Assembly: GCF_026241165.1 (NCBI RefSeq)
Contig: NZ_JAPFQN010000005.1
Coordinates: forward strand, 434,001 to 498,000
Direction of reading: 5' to 3'
From: Mangrovivirga halotolerans
GTDB taxonomy: Bacteria; Bacteroidota; Bacteroidia; Cytophagales; Cyclobacteriaceae
Length of the DNA stretch: 64,000 nt
The translations under genes were made by a program, and so were the position numbers. Positions within the stretch are counted from its first letter, which is position 1. The number at the start of each line of letters is the position of its first letter. The notes beneath the pieces are model-generated. The model made no database searches and had not been told where the DNA came from. It was given only the letters and a program-made list of their open reading frames with translations. This document shows, one piece after another, positions 1-9,749 of this stretch.

Positions 1-406
1 TATCCGGATATGTACTTGCCCATCCGTAAAATCCAACTTCTCTTTCAAAAAGAAAATTGTAATTTCTGTTCTTTCTTATAAAATCAAAGATTCTGCTATC
101 CAGCGGGGCGATTACATCCTTGCCAAATAAGTCGAGTTCCAATAATTTTAACACTCCTTTTTCAGAAGCAAAGACGTATTCAGGGGTAATAATATTGGCA
201 ATTCCAAGTTTAACCCCGGCCTGGCGAGCCTGGGAAACCGAAGCCTGACTATTTAATATCCTGCTGAGTAAATCGTTTAAGGTAGCTCCAAGAGGTGGCA
301 AAGTGACCGGATTTGAATAGTGATCATTCTTTAATTCCTCAACATCGTAATTACTCAAAAATTGTTTCCCTAATGGATGAAAATGAAAATCGAATATATC
401 AGCCAT
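1..406 (-). CDS. HxH metallohydrolase-like protein, N-terminal part (runs off the window)
   Basis: An open frame starts at an ATG at 406 and stays open to the window edge (135 codons seen). The protein opens MADIFDFHFHP; an Asp-x-His-x-His at the end of the first strand is the usual metal-binding start of amidohydrolase/membrane-dipeptidase TIM barrels, so a metal-dependent hydrolase is likely. No signal peptide is visible, so it should be cytosolic. It begins 2 bases after the stop of the double-protease gene and is surely co-transcribed with it. The substrate cannot be told, and the remaining metal ligands lie outside the window. Confidence 0.6.
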   Translation of the reverse strand, partial: MADIFDFHFHPLGKQFLSNYDVEELKNDHYSNPVTLPPLGATLNDLLSRILNSQASVSQARQAGVKLGIANIITPEYVFASEKGVLKLLELDLFGKDVIAPLDSRIFDFIRKNRNYNFLFEREVGFYGWASTYPD

Positions 407-408
407 AA

Positions 409-3288
409 TTAATTTGAATAGTCAGGTTTTGAATAGTTATCTTCATCATTTAGCTTTTTGACTCGCTCCCAGGATTCTATAAAAGTCCCGGATGACATTG
501 ATTCTGTCAATATGGTTTTACCTTTATCAAATCCCGCAACATTTCTGAATGTACTTAAGGAAGCACTTCGGCTTGATGAAGTCATTGAACCGGTACTTTC
601 TGTCAGCTCGACCTTTTTTCCTGGTCTCACTTCATCTTTGGTCAGACCATTGATGACATTCGCAATATTTTTATACTGGTCTTCCCTTGCTGCCAGAGTA
701 GACCCGGTTGAATAGGATTCAAAACGAGAATCATAGGCATATTTTAATTCATTGGCTTCCGGAAGCGGCATATTCAGTAAAGCATCGATATCTAATATTC
801 CTTTACCATAGTCTGATGAAATTGCGGGTTTTTTGCGGGCTGATCTGTGAAGGCAATATCTGAAAGCCTCTACCCTCTGCCATCCCTGAGAATACTTTTT
901 CCGTATTTCATCCTGATTTTTTGCGATCCATAGTGCTGCTGATGAAGCAACGTGAGGTGTGGCATAGCTTGTACCATTACCATAAGTCATGTCCTCTCCT
1001 TTTTCAGAAAATATCGGAACATAGACATCCTCACCCGGGGCGGCAATATCAACATTATTGCCACTGCAGCTTCCAGACCAGGGTTTATCTTCCGGATTGG
1101 TGGCAGCAATACATATCGTTCCGGGGTATTTGGCCGGTTCAACGACGAATTTAACCTGGTTTCCGGCTGCACAGCACCATATTACCCCCCGGTCGTATGC
1201 TTTTTTGACAATTTCCTTCAAGGCACGGGTTCCGGGAATGATACCCAGGCTCATCGTAATTACATCAAATCTTTCTGTGATAACCTTATCTGCCGCTCTG
1301 ACTACCTCACCGACACGACCAACAAGTATGACATTTTTCGTCACCCTGAACGGAACGATTCTGAAATCTTCATTTTCGAGGTCCGCTATACCTTTGAGCA
1401 AACCAAAATTACCCTCCTTATCTTCAGGAAGACCTGAATGTTCATTTCCTATTATAAGGCTCCCGGTACGCATACCATGACCAAAATGAGTTAGTTGTTT
1501 GATCCATGCTCGCTCATCCATTGCATCTGAATCCCTGTCAACAAAATCATAGTCAATGACTGAATTAAATCCATTCTTCACTTTTGAATGCGGAAAATTT
1601 CCTGTATCAAATTGAGCAATCTTAAGGTCGAGGAGATTATTGATACTATTATTATCCTTTAAAAGCTTGTGAATTTTCACCGGATCATAGTTAACAGCGG
1701 AATGATTCCATTTTCGGATTTTCATTCTGCCTTTGGCTGAATTATGATCAGACTTTGAGAAATACTTACTTGAATATTTACTCATATCTGTTGGTTCATC
1801 ACCTGAGCTTTCCAGAAAGGGATTATCAGAAGGAGTAAATAACTCATCCTCGCCACTTTTCATTGTGGTAAACCTTGGTACTTCAGGCTCAGCTTCTTCA
1901 ATACCCTCAATCGCCTCAAGTTGTGCAGCCAGATCCCAGATATTACCGCTATTTCTTATTGAAACGATCATATAATCTTTCAATAAAGTTGACATGTTAA
2001 AGTTTGAATAAGGTTCGACCTGTGCACCGGGATATTTCGCTTTTATCAGTTGAGTTACAAATTCTGTTGAATATGGGCCTCCATTAAGTTTCACAACAAA
2101 CATCTGCATATTGGCAGGTGTATCAGACATATTAATTTTATCACCTGAGGGTATTTTGTCCGATGGTTCAGCTTTGTCTTTTTGTTTATCTGCAGAATCT
2201 CTAACCACAGATTTACTACTCACAGCGTGTACTATTGAGTCTTCTGCTGTAATCATAATATTTAACAGATCCTGACGTACTTTTTCCATCTTTTCAGGTA
2301 AGGGCAAATTCTGGATAGCTGATACAATTCGGCTAACCCTTACGCCTTGATTAGCAATCCAGTCTATCGAATCATCCGAATCAACGGCTGAATTCCATAT
2401 GTCACCATTTTTCTTAATATAATTGCCTTGAGAATCCCTTTTAGGAACCCCTGCATTATGTAAAGCGATTATTTCTCCGGTACCCAACGCAACAACCATA
2501 CTCCCACTCGAACCGGGCAGTGTATCACTTTGATAGAAAAGATGAGAATCGGCACCTGGGGCATCTTCCACTGTTAAAAGACGAATATCTCTTAAGACTA
2601 CTTTTTTATAATCTCCTTTTGGATGCTGGATGATCATGCAGTTTTCCCCTTCAAACACTTTTCCGATATTTTGATCGAGAATGACATGCCCGAAATCAGA
2701 CAATTTTTTGTTATCTGTTCCTACAGGTTCGACGGCAACAATCGCAAAATCAAGTATTTCTTCATCACTATCTTTCGGTTGAGGAGGTGTCATAAAAAAA
2801 ATATCCGGCCTGATGTCAAAATAATACCCGCTATTTATTTCTCCCGTTACATCTCGTTCATAAGCTAAATTTAATTTTGCATGGCTGGCAGTATCCGCAT
2901 CGGGAAAAACATGCTGATTAGTTATCATTAAATTATTCCCTATAAGCCATCCGGTACCGTATCCACCATTTCCTAAAATGATTCGGCCAACAGTTCGTGA
3001 AAAACTAACCAACCGGTCAAGAATACATGCATCCTGAAAATCGGGATTATTAATAACTCGTTCGAGAAGAATATCAATGGGTTGATCGGTTTCACTTAAT
3101 ATTTTCTTTTCCCGATTAAGCCTGGCTTTTAATCTATCCTTGTTTCCAGATATTTCAGTAAGTTTCTTTTCTCCTTTTTGTAAAAGAGCAATATCCCTTC
3201 TGACCCTTTCTATCTGGTCTTCAATCTGGTAATAATCTTTTGCGGCATGTTCTATTGAAATTTGCTGTAAGGAAGATACATTGGCCAT
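409..3288 (-). CDS. Trypsin-like (S1) plus subtilisin-like (S8) double protease
   Basis: This 959-residue protein has no signal peptide. Residues 1-70 are a charged helical, probably coiled-coil segment. Residues about 95-325 form a trypsin/V8-like serine protease with a full triad: His126 in TNQHVF, Asp180 in LDFAIVAV and Ser261 in LPGSSGS. A linker follows, then residues about 393-472 resemble a subtilase propeptide fold. Residues about 530-830 are a subtilisin-like domain with Asp561 (FDTG), His604 (GHGMRTG), oxyanion Asn710 (AAGN) and Ser774 (GTSYATPHVA). The last 130 residues are polar and low in complexity. Both catalytic sites look intact. It lies between a small unknown protein and an HxH hydrolase on the same strand. 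A double protease inside the cytoplasm suggests a triggered proteolytic effector or processing enzyme, which is inference. Confidence 0.85.
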   Translation of the reverse strand: MANVSSLQQISIEHAAKDYYQIEDQIERVRRDIALLQKGEKKLTEISGNKDRLKARLNREKKILSETDQPIDILLERVINNPDFQDACILDRLVSFSRTVGRIILGNGGYGTGWLIGNNLMITNQHVFPDADTASHAKLNLAYERDVTGEINSGYYFDIRPDIFFMTPPQPKDSDEEILDFAIVAVEPVGTDNKKLSDFGHVILDQNIGKVFEGENCMIIQHPKGDYKKVVLRDIRLLTVEDAPGADSHLFYQSDTLPGSSGSMVVALGTGEIIALHNAGVPKRDSQGNYIKKNGDIWNSAVDSDDSIDWIANQGVRVSRIVSAIQNLPLPEKMEKVRQDLLNIMITAEDSIVHAVSSKSVVRDSADKQKDKAEPSDKIPSGDKINMSDTPANMQMFVVKLNGGPYSTEFVTQLIKAKYPGAQVEPYSNFNMSTLLKDYMIVSIRNSGNIWDLAAQLEAIEGIEEAEPEVPRFTTMKSGEDELFTPSDNPFLESSGDEPTDMSKYSSKYFSKSDHNSAKGRMKIRKWNHSAVNYDPVKIHKLLKDNNSINNLLDLKIAQFDTGNFPHSKVKNGFNSVIDYDFVDRDSDAMDERAWIKQLTHFGHGMRTGSLIIGNEHSGLPEDKEGNFGLLKGIADLENEDFRIVPFRVTKNVILVGRVGEVVRAADKVITERFDVITMSLGIIPGTRALKEIVKKAYDRGVIWCCAAGNQVKFVVEPAKYPGTICIAATNPEDKPWSGSCSGNNVDIAAPGEDVYVPIFSEKGEDMTYGNGTSYATPHVASSAALWIAKNQDEIRKKYSQGWQRVEAFRYCLHRSARKKPAISSDYGKGILDIDALLNMPLPEANELKYAYDSRFESYSTGSTLAAREDQYKNIANVINGLTKDEVRPGKKVELTESTGSMTSSSRSASLSTFRNVAGFDKGKTILTESMSSGTFIESWERVKKLNDEDNYSKPDYSN

Positions 3289-3398
3289 TTTATATAAATT
3301 TGAAGTGATTACTATTTATAATATAATTTACTAATAAAAATAGACTTTATCTATATATTACTTTTAAATGACTGGATACTTATTAGCTTTAAAGCATA

Positions 3399-4196
3399 TT
3401 ATATCTCGATTTCCGTTACAAATGATTGTACATTCGACCCCAGTTTCTCAATTATCATATCTCTGACTTGTTCATACACCTCTTTATTTAGGGTATATTT
3501 CATCGAATAAGTATTTACTTCTGTTTCATCTTTCGATGATTTGAAAAACAGAATCTGTTTTATCATTTTACTTGTTGATAATGTAAATGCAGTCAGATTT
3601 AGCGACAGACTCTCATTCGTCTGATTTGCCAACCCCACCTGAAAATTACCTTTGTTCATTGTATGCGTATTTTTTTCAAAAGCAATGAGTTTATTATCCG
3701 AATCACTCATTTTCTTAAAAGCCTCCAATGTTTTCATCACAATTTTTAAGGCACTTCCCCCGATCGCCGTACCCAGAATGTCAAGGATTACATTTTCCAT
3801 TTCAAATACTGACTTACTGGATTCGAACTTTGAGAATTCTTCGCTTTCGATTGTCCAGCCAACTCCCCTCATTACCCGGTTGAACTCTTTGTACCAGTTT
3901 TTCATTTCTTCCGGTGTAATCTCATCAGTAACCGGGAATTGTTTGTCAGCAGCCAATTGAGCAATCAATACCGAATTCAGAACATCTTTTCGGTTTTGCC
4001 CCTCGACCTCAGAAACAAATGAAATAAGACCTTTATTGCTCATAAAACTTTCTTCATTTTCCTGCTGGGCACTTTCAAAAGCAATTGAAAGGGGATCTTT
4101 CGTTTCTAATAAGTCTACTTTGTGTTGTGGGAAAGCAAGTTCTAAATCAGATACTAATTTTACAGGGTCTTCGGTGGTCATGGCTGGATTTTTCAT
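3399..4196 (-). CDS. Uncharacterised soluble protein upstream of the double protease
   Basis: I do not recognise this protein. The frame could begin at 4235, but the internal ATG at 4196 (MKNPAMTTEDP) gives a more natural N-terminus (265 residues). It is mostly polar, with one glycine-rich, mildly hydrophobic helix near the middle (ILDILGTAIGG) and a beta-rich C-terminal part (residues about 170-265). No signal peptide is seen. The gene ends about 110 bases before the protease gene on the same strand, so it is probably the first gene of that three-gene set. A substrate, inhibitor or partner role for the protease is possible but is only inferred from position. Confidence 0.6.
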   Translation of the reverse strand: MKNPAMTTEDPVKLVSDLELAFPQHKVDLLETKDPLSIAFESAQQENEESFMSNKGLISFVSEVEGQNRKDVLNSVLIAQLAADKQFPVTDEITPEEMKNWYKEFNRVMRGVGWTIESEEFSKFESSKSVFEMENVILDILGTAIGGSALKIVMKTLEAFKKMSDSDNKLIAFEKNTHTMNKGNFQVGLANQTNESLSLNLTAFTLSTSKMIKQILFFKSSKDETEVNTYSMKYTLNKEVYEQVRDMIIEKLGSNVQSFVTEIEI

Positions 4197-4488
4197 AATC
4201 GATTTATAACGATAATTAAAGATGTAAATATTCAATATAAAAATTACACTCTTAATTCAATTTAGCAATACCCAAGGTTGGGTATATCTGTATATTAATT
4301 CAAATAAAAGGCCATTCTAAAAGTTGATATTATTTGGACAAATGCAAAAACAATTAGAATCGAAGAACCATGGATTTAAATCAATAAAAACTTATCCATC
4401 CATTCATATAACAAATAGATAGTTAATATAATTCCGTTATTCTTTTACACGAAGAAACTGTTTATTACAAAAAACGATATAAGTAAGT

Positions 4489-5229
4489 ATGGATATTGAT
4501 CAAAAATATGTTGATGAAATAAGTTCGGAATTTCAATTATGGAAATTGAAGATGCAGCAACAGCCTTCTGTGTTAAATCAGACAGCCAAGGGAATCCAAC
4601 ATAAGATCAATACCCTGATCCCTGATAAAGTTCACAATGTTATAACCAAAGCAATTAAAGAGATTACTCGAGGAGTGATTTTTGGTGCTGAATATACAAC
4701 AGTTAGTTCTTTTGATCCATATACCCTGGCAGAAGCTGAGTATTTTATCAAAAAACGAATTGACTTTTATTCTTCATCATCTGCGGCTGAAGGTGCAATA
4801 ACCGGTTTTGGTGGCTTTATTTCCGGGTTAGCCGATTTTCCATTATGGCTTTCGTTAAAAATGAAATTATTATTTGAGATTGCTAACGGTTACGGGTATG
4901 ATGTAACTGATTATAAAGAAAGACTCTATATCCTCCACATCTTCCAACTTACTTTTTCAAGTCAAAAACACAGAAATCATGTATTTGAAACGATGGAAAA
5001 CTGGGAAGCCAATATAGAATCACTTCCTGCAGACATCAATGAATTTGACTGGAAAACCTTCCAACTGGAGTATCGTGATTTTATCGACCTGGCAAAGCTA
5101 ATTCAACTGATTCCGGGCGTTGGAGCCATTGCCGGAGCTTATGTTAATCATAAATACACTAAAATGCTGGGAAGGTACGCGATGAATGCATATCGTTTAA
5201 GATTATTAAAAACGAATACTAATAACTGA
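4489..5229 (+). CDS. EcsC family protein
   Basis: The 246-residue product matches the EcsC family: an amphipathic helical start, a glycine-rich central segment (AITGFGGFISGLADFPLWLSLKMKLLFEIANGYGYD), and a C-terminal glycine-rich turn (IPGVGAIAGAYVN) before a final basic helix. EcsC proteins are associated with membranes, and their biochemical role is unsettled. The gene is divergent from the small unknown gene on its left, and its stop lies only 5 bases from the stop of the converging cardiolipin synthase gene. I am confident of the family and not of a function. Confidence 0.75.
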   Translation: MDIDQKYVDEISSEFQLWKLKMQQQPSVLNQTAKGIQHKINTLIPDKVHNVITKAIKEITRGVIFGAEYTTVSSFDPYTLAEAEYFIKKRIDFYSSSSAAEGAITGFGGFISGLADFPLWLSLKMKLLFEIANGYGYDVTDYKERLYILHIFQLTFSSQKHRNHVFETMENWEANIESLPADINEFDWKTFQLEYRDFIDLAKLIQLIPGVGAIAGAYVNHKYTKMLGRYAMNAYRLRLLKTNTNN

Positions 5230-5234
5230 AACTC

Positions 5235-6701
5235 CTACAGGAAAGCAGACATTAACCGTGCAAAAGAATACCAGAGTTTTTTAAAAACTGATAAGTTATC
5301 CCACATTTCAAGAGTTAGCTCATCGCAATCTTCCAGATCATTAAAAAACATCTGCTCCATCCTATTTGCAAATTCCCTGGAATAATTAACAGACATGATC
5401 TCAAAATTCAGGTCAAAACTCCTGATATCCATATTGGCCGTTCCTATTACACTAACTATCCCGTCAGAAGTAACCGTTTTAGCATGGACAAAACCTTTTT
5501 TATATAAAAAAATCCGAACTCCGGAATACAATAAATCTTCAAAATAATACCTTGATGCTGCACCAACTATAGCTGAATCGGATTTTTCAGGAACCAATAC
5601 CCGAACATCTACACCAGAAAAAGCAGCTTCTTTTAAAGCATTTATTATGCTTTCATTGGGTATAAAATATGGATTTGTCACATATAATTTATCTCGTGCC
5701 ATAGTAAATACCCTGAAATAGGTCATCATGATATTTGAATTGAGATATATCGGACCACCGGCACAAACCTGGGATAATACTGTTGTCGTATCTTGTTCTT
5801 TTTGATCTATTATGCTATCCTGAAAAAGCACTTCTGAAAATGAAAGGTTTTCTTCTTCCTGGCAAGCGTTCCAACTAATTATAAAGTGTCTTTGGATATT
5901 CAGAGCTATTGGTCCTCGGAATCTGGCATGAGTATCTCTCCAGAATAATCCGGTAGGTATAGAATTGTCATAGCGATCGGAAATATTTATGCCGCCGATA
6001 AAGGCTGTATAACTATCAATAATTATTAACTTTCGATGATCACGGTGATTAACCCTGTTGGCGAATGCAGCAAGTTGGATCTTTATTTGAGGAAAAACCA
6101 ATACTCCACCACCTTTTAATTCTTTGATAATATTCGGTTTTATTTTTCTGCTTGCATAGTCATCATAGATCACACGGACTATCACCCCCTCTTTTACTTT
6201 ATTAAGTAATATATCTTTTATCTGGTTACCACGAGTGTCATTTTCCCAGTCATAGTATTCCATATGAATGGTCTTTGAGGCTTTATTAAGCTCTTTCAAA
6301 ACATCGGGAAATTTTTCTTCCCCGTTTATGAGCAATTTTATAGTATTTTTGGACAGATATTCATTACCTACTTTATGTAAAAACCTCACCAATTCACTCA
6401 TCTGGTCAAAGTCATCACCTGATTCTTCTAAATACGTTTGAGTCCGATCAATCAGTTTAGTTTTATAGTTCTTATCAAACTCGGCTTGAATTACTCTTGT
6501 TTTGCTAAGCGATCGTCTGTGCCTTAAATTTTGCCCAAAAGCATAATAAAAAATCATTCCAAAAAGCGGAATGATGATCACCAGCAAAAGATATCCCAGT
6601 GTTTTTGAAGTGGAAGGAGTGGATAGCAAAATTTTAATTATAGTATATACTATAGCAAATAAATAAATAAATATTGCCAGATAGATTAATATACTATTCA
6701 C
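5235..6701 (-). CDS. cls: Cardiolipin synthase (PLD family)
   Basis: The 488-residue protein has two N-terminal membrane helices (residues about 3-25 and 33-55), typical of the PLD N-terminal anchor, followed by two phospholipase D motifs: HRKLIIID with GGINI downstream, and HAKTVTSD with GTANMD downstream. Both HxK(x)4D signatures are complete. Length and layout match bacterial ClsA-type enzymes, which condense two phosphatidylglycerols, or transfer a phosphatidyl group, at the inner membrane. It follows a strong terminator hairpin on the same strand, so it probably has its own promoter. Confidence 0.9.
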   Translation of the reverse strand: MNSILIYLAIFIYLFAIVYTIIKILLSTPSTSKTLGYLLLVIIIPLFGMIFYYAFGQNLRHRRSLSKTRVIQAEFDKNYKTKLIDRTQTYLEESGDDFDQMSELVRFLHKVGNEYLSKNTIKLLINGEEKFPDVLKELNKASKTIHMEYYDWENDTRGNQIKDILLNKVKEGVIVRVIYDDYASRKIKPNIIKELKGGGVLVFPQIKIQLAAFANRVNHRDHRKLIIIDSYTAFIGGINISDRYDNSIPTGLFWRDTHARFRGPIALNIQRHFIISWNACQEEENLSFSEVLFQDSIIDQKEQDTTTVLSQVCAGGPIYLNSNIMMTYFRVFTMARDKLYVTNPYFIPNESIINALKEAAFSGVDVRVLVPEKSDSAIVGAASRYYFEDLLYSGVRIFLYKKGFVHAKTVTSDGIVSVIGTANMDIRSFDLNFEIMSVNYSREFANRMEQMFFNDLEDCDELTLEMWDNLSVFKKLWYSFARLMSAFL

Positions 6702-6742
6702 TATGAAATAATTAATTTAATTAAGTTCACTATTATAATCTA

Positions 6743-6786
6743 AATAAAATCTATCTGATTTCATCTTTTATCAGATAGATTTTATT
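6743..6786 (-). terminator. Strong 17-bp hairpin after the HdeD-like gene
   Basis: The arms at 6743-6759 and 6770-6786 are perfectly complementary over 17 bases with a 10-base loop. It begins 23 bases past the stop of the HdeD-like gene, and the minus-strand arm ends in a T-rich stretch, so an intrinsic terminator separating it from the cardiolipin synthase gene is the simplest reading. Confidence 0.75.
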
Positions 6787-6808
6787 AATACAATTAATGC
6801 ATGCAGAA

Positions 6809-7378
6809 CTAATTTACTTTAGCTGGTTTTAGCTTTTTCAACCTGAAACTAAATGTTATCTCAAATATTCCAATTGAAAACATAGCAAAGGCGGTCCAGA
6901 ATACCACTGTCATTTGAGCTATTCCAGGATTCCATAATAGCATAAATGAAAACAGCAATCCTAAAATAGCAAATGCCATAATCCAGCCCCAACCTGAATT
7001 TTCATATTTCTTCAATTCTAAAGACCAGCTGATAGCCATTAAAGACCGAAATAATACACCAAAGCCAACCACAAAAGCTAATACTGTCAAACTGATGGCC
7101 AAATTTGAAACTAATATTAGTCCAACAATAAAATCCAGAATTCCCATAACAAGAGACCAACCCCAACTATCTATTGTGTCTTTATTAGTAATAGAATAGA
7201 AAATTTCAAGAACACCATTAAACAAGAATAAAATACTAAAATAAATAGCCAGAGTAACATAAGCTTCTAATGGTCGACTAATAATCATAAAACCCAAAAT
7301 TAACAATGCCATACCAATGATAAGATGGAGATACCAATGCTTAACTGAGGATTGAAGTGTTTTTTTAAACTTTTCCAT
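6809..7378 (-). CDS. HdeD family (DUF308) membrane protein
   Basis: I place the start at the ATG at 7378 (MEKFKKTLQ, 189 residues) because the upstream extension overlaps the preceding gene and has no conserved look. The protein has six hydrophobic segments in pairs, with the repeated short-loop pattern of the HdeD/DUF308 family (for example LIIGMALLILGFMIISRP and LVMGILDFIVGLILV). HdeD in enterobacteria contributes to acid resistance; in Bacteroidota the role is not established. The small gene upstream ends about 70 bases away on the same strand. Confidence 0.8.
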   Translation of the reverse strand: MEKFKKTLQSSVKHWYLHLIIGMALLILGFMIISRPLEAYVTLAIYFSILFLFNGVLEIFYSITNKDTIDSWGWSLVMGILDFIVGLILVSNLAISLTVLAFVVGFGVLFRSLMAISWSLELKKYENSGWGWIMAFAILGLLFSFMLLWNPGIAQMTVVFWTAFAMFSIGIFEITFSFRLKKLKPAKVN

Positions 7379-7448
7379 AGTAATTAATTTTATTTTTATA
7401 ATCTGTTTGAAATAGTTATAGATAAATAATAATATTTTAAGGAGCCTA

Positions 7449-7691
7449 TTAGTTCCATTCATGTTCTAAGAATTGTACAGAGACAATAGAGTAATGATTA
7501 TCATATAGCGTATTTAATACACCTAACAATTCTGCCTGATCTTTCATTTCACCTTCAACGACTATGCATCCTTCTCCTTCCAATTTTAATGTCAGATTAT
7601 TTAGAATAGTCAGATTTTGAAAGTCTCTTCCCTGAAATTTGATCCGATATCGAGCAGGATATTCGAACCTTATTTTTGGCATATTTATCAC
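7449..7691 (-). CDS. Small conserved-looking protein of unknown function
   Basis: This 80-residue frame, MINMPKIRF..., may start at the second Met (7682). It alternates strands and helices and has a regular pattern (CIVVEGEMKDQAELLGVLNTLYDNHYSIVSVQ) like a compact ferredoxin-like beta-alpha-beta fold. No signal peptide or cysteine motif is seen. It sits just before the HdeD-like gene on the same strand. No function can be given. Confidence 0.5.
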   Translation of the reverse strand: MINMPKIRFEYPARYRIKFQGRDFQNLTILNNLTLKLEGEGCIVVEGEMKDQAELLGVLNTLYDNHYSIVSVQFLEHEWN

Positions 7692-7839
7692 GATTTTTAC
7701 TTTAGCAGTAATTAAAATTTGATCTGAGTTTTATCTAAAATTTTTTTAAAGTCTTTGTACAGACTTTCATCTCCATATTTAATATTTATGGTTGGTCATA
7801 TAAATCATACTCAACTCTTACTTTTTATTTTCAATATAA

Positions 7840-8598
7840 TTATAACGGTATGTGCCCATCAATTGAAATTACCTGGCCGCTAACTCTCTGTCCTGCTGGA
7901 CTATCAAAGTAAAGTATGCACCCTGCAATATCCTCGGGGGGTATAAATGTACGCATTGAGTTTACTGAAAGAACATCTTTACGAACCTCTTCAATGCTTC
8001 GACCTTCAGCCTTAGCCCTCGCCTCTATTACTCTTTCCTGCCTATCACCGGAAATAGCCCCGGGACAGATGGCATTAACTCGAATATTGTAGGGGCCTAC
8101 TTCTGCTGCAAGTGATTCATTAAGTCCAAGCACACCTCGCTTGGCTGCAGAATATGGTGTCCTGTTTGGAAAAGCATGTACTCCTCCTACCGAAGACATA
8201 TTAATTATTAGTCCGCTTTTTTGTTTTTTCATACCTGGCAACACCCTGGCTATACAGGTGAATTGTGAAACTAGACCAATATTTAATACAGCACGAACCT
8301 GATCAGGAGTAACTTCTTCAATTGGAGCTGTAGGCCCGGCAATACCTGCATTATTTATCAATGTATCACAGCCTCCCAGGAACTCCAGTGCCTGATCCAG
8401 CCAGGAAATCAATTCCTCATCATTACCAACATCACATACTTCGGCCATTGCATCAGGATGCTTTTTTTTAAAGGCTTTAATTTTATCCTCCTGTATATCG
8501 CAGATTGCTACCTTAGCTCCAGTTTTCAGGTATTCCTCAGCGATTACCTTTCCAATTCCATCTGCTGCTGCGGTAATAAGAACTCTCTTAATACTCAT
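7840..8598 (-). CDS. Short-chain dehydrogenase/reductase
   Basis: The 252-residue protein is a classical SDR: an N-terminal Rossmann motif (TAAADGIG, where the usual first Gly is Ala), the NNAGIAGP motif, a Ser in NMSSVGG, the catalytic Tyr-Lys pair in YSAAKRG and the C-terminal DGHIPL. These enzymes interconvert hydroxyl and keto groups with NAD(P). It is the last gene of a minus-strand group with an acetoacetate-decarboxylase-like protein and two SMP-30-like propellers, which suggests oxidation of an alcohol intermediate in a catabolic path. The substrate is unknown. Confidence 0.88.
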   Translation of the reverse strand: MSIKRVLITAAADGIGKVIAEEYLKTGAKVAICDIQEDKIKAFKKKHPDAMAEVCDVGNDEELISWLDQALEFLGGCDTLINNAGIAGPTAPIEEVTPDQVRAVLNIGLVSQFTCIARVLPGMKKQKSGLIINMSSVGGVHAFPNRTPYSAAKRGVLGLNESLAAEVGPYNIRVNAICPGAISGDRQERVIEARAKAEGRSIEEVRKDVLSVNSMRTFIPPEDIAGCILYFDSPAGQRVSGQVISIDGHIPL

Positions 8599-8698
8599 CT
8601 TATTTAATTTTCAATTTTGAACTATTTATATAATTCTATTTTTTTTCTCCGGTCTTTCAGATTGGGTTCAAGCTCAATTCCTCAATTAATCCCGTAAC

Positions 8699-9580
8699 CT
8701 ATTGAAGAATCCGTTGATCACTTAAATCTTTACTTCCTCTGTAATGTCTGATCAAGGCTCCACGAAATTCTTTTATTTCGAGTTCAGCCAATGTATTCAC
8801 GATCATATATTGAGTTGGCATATCTTCCCATCGTGCTTTCTTGAAAGAAATAGTTCCTTTTCCCTGAAAAACTTCTGAAACCTTGACATTGGGATTATCT
8901 GCAGGAGTAAGGACAGGATAAGAAACATCTGCCTTGCCCCACTCACCCGTTCTTGGCATATACTTATAGTGAAGCATGCCTAATTGCACATCCGGATCAA
9001 CTGCTGGAGGAACTGGAATCTCGTCAAGGGAAACAGGTTTCATATCAGTGAGTTCCATATTGAAAAATTTATACCCCTGCCAACTTGCTTCCAGGCGAGT
9101 AGTATCATTAAACTCTATTGGATCAGGTAATTCACAATAAATTTTTGAAAACCCGATTTCTTCACGTCCTGAAAGGATAGGGTCAGCCATATTTTCCCAT
9201 AACACAGTAAGAAAAGGCCCCATCGCCCGATCTTCTTTGCCTTCAAAAAGAACGTTAAAACTAACTCCAAGCATTTTATAACCACGACCTGCAAGCCATG
9301 GAATTCCTTTCATATCTGTAAGTCCGACAGTTACAACAGGTTCTCCAACAGGGCTAAACCCTTCAGGACAAAGTGCTGCAAGCTGATCTTCGTTCGATAA
9401 GAAATTAACTATCCAGTCTGTCTGTTTAGGCCATTCTTTATTCTCTTTAGCGAAATTTTTACCGTCTGGCCCCTGCCTAGGTCCGGTAGTCGGACCAAAA
9501 TGAGTTGGCATCCGGTAGATCTTGCCAGGGATAAACTTATAGTTCCCTGAAATACACTCTTGTTTAATATCTGATTTCAT
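8699..9580 (-). CDS. Acetoacetate decarboxylase-like protein
   Basis: I place the start at the ATG at 9580 (MKSDIKQE); an in-frame ATG at 9634 is possible. The protein shows the acetoacetate-decarboxylase-like pattern: YRMPTHFGP near the N-terminus, GVSFNVLFEG, an ...ENMADPILSGREEIGFSKIYCELP... segment and a beta-rich C-terminal half (LHYKYMPRTGEW). Members decarboxylate beta-keto acids through a Schiff-base lysine or catalyse related lyase/hydratase steps; I cannot assign the lysine from the sequence alone. It lies between the propeller genes and the SDR, fitting a short catabolic route. Confidence 0.75.
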   Translation of the reverse strand: MKSDIKQECISGNYKFIPGKIYRMPTHFGPTTGPRQGPDGKNFAKENKEWPKQTDWIVNFLSNEDQLAALCPEGFSPVGEPVVTVGLTDMKGIPWLAGRGYKMLGVSFNVLFEGKEDRAMGPFLTVLWENMADPILSGREEIGFSKIYCELPDPIEFNDTTRLEASWQGYKFFNMELTDMKPVSLDEIPVPPAVDPDVQLGMLHYKYMPRTGEWGKADVSYPVLTPADNPNVKVSEVFQGKGTISFKKARWEDMPTQYMIVNTLAELEIKEFRGALIRHYRGSKDLSDQRILQ

Positions 9581-9680
9581 TGATTTACTATATAAATGTC
9601 TATTGTATATTTTATTCTGATAGCTTGGGTTCATATCAAATTATCATACAAACGGCCTCAATCTGAAAGAAATTTAATGA

Positions 9681-9713
9681 ATAGGGATAAGCGATAATTT
9701 CACTTATCCCTAT
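9681..9713 (-). terminator. 11-bp hairpin between propeller and decarboxylase-like genes
   Basis: Arms at 9681-9691 and 9703-9713 pair perfectly over 11 bases with an 11-base loop. It lies between the stop of the SMP-30-like gene and the start of the next gene of the group. There is no strong T-run after it on the minus strand, so it may be an attenuator or an mRNA-stabilising hairpin and not a full terminator. Confidence 0.45.
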
Positions 9714-9749
9714 GTTAGTTTTGATCATAACAACTGTTTATCATTACAA

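Noticed and set aside
458-1480. Plus-strand frames of 77-161 codons inside the double-protease gene
   Set aside because: They are antisense to well-conserved protease motifs and have no recognisable domains.
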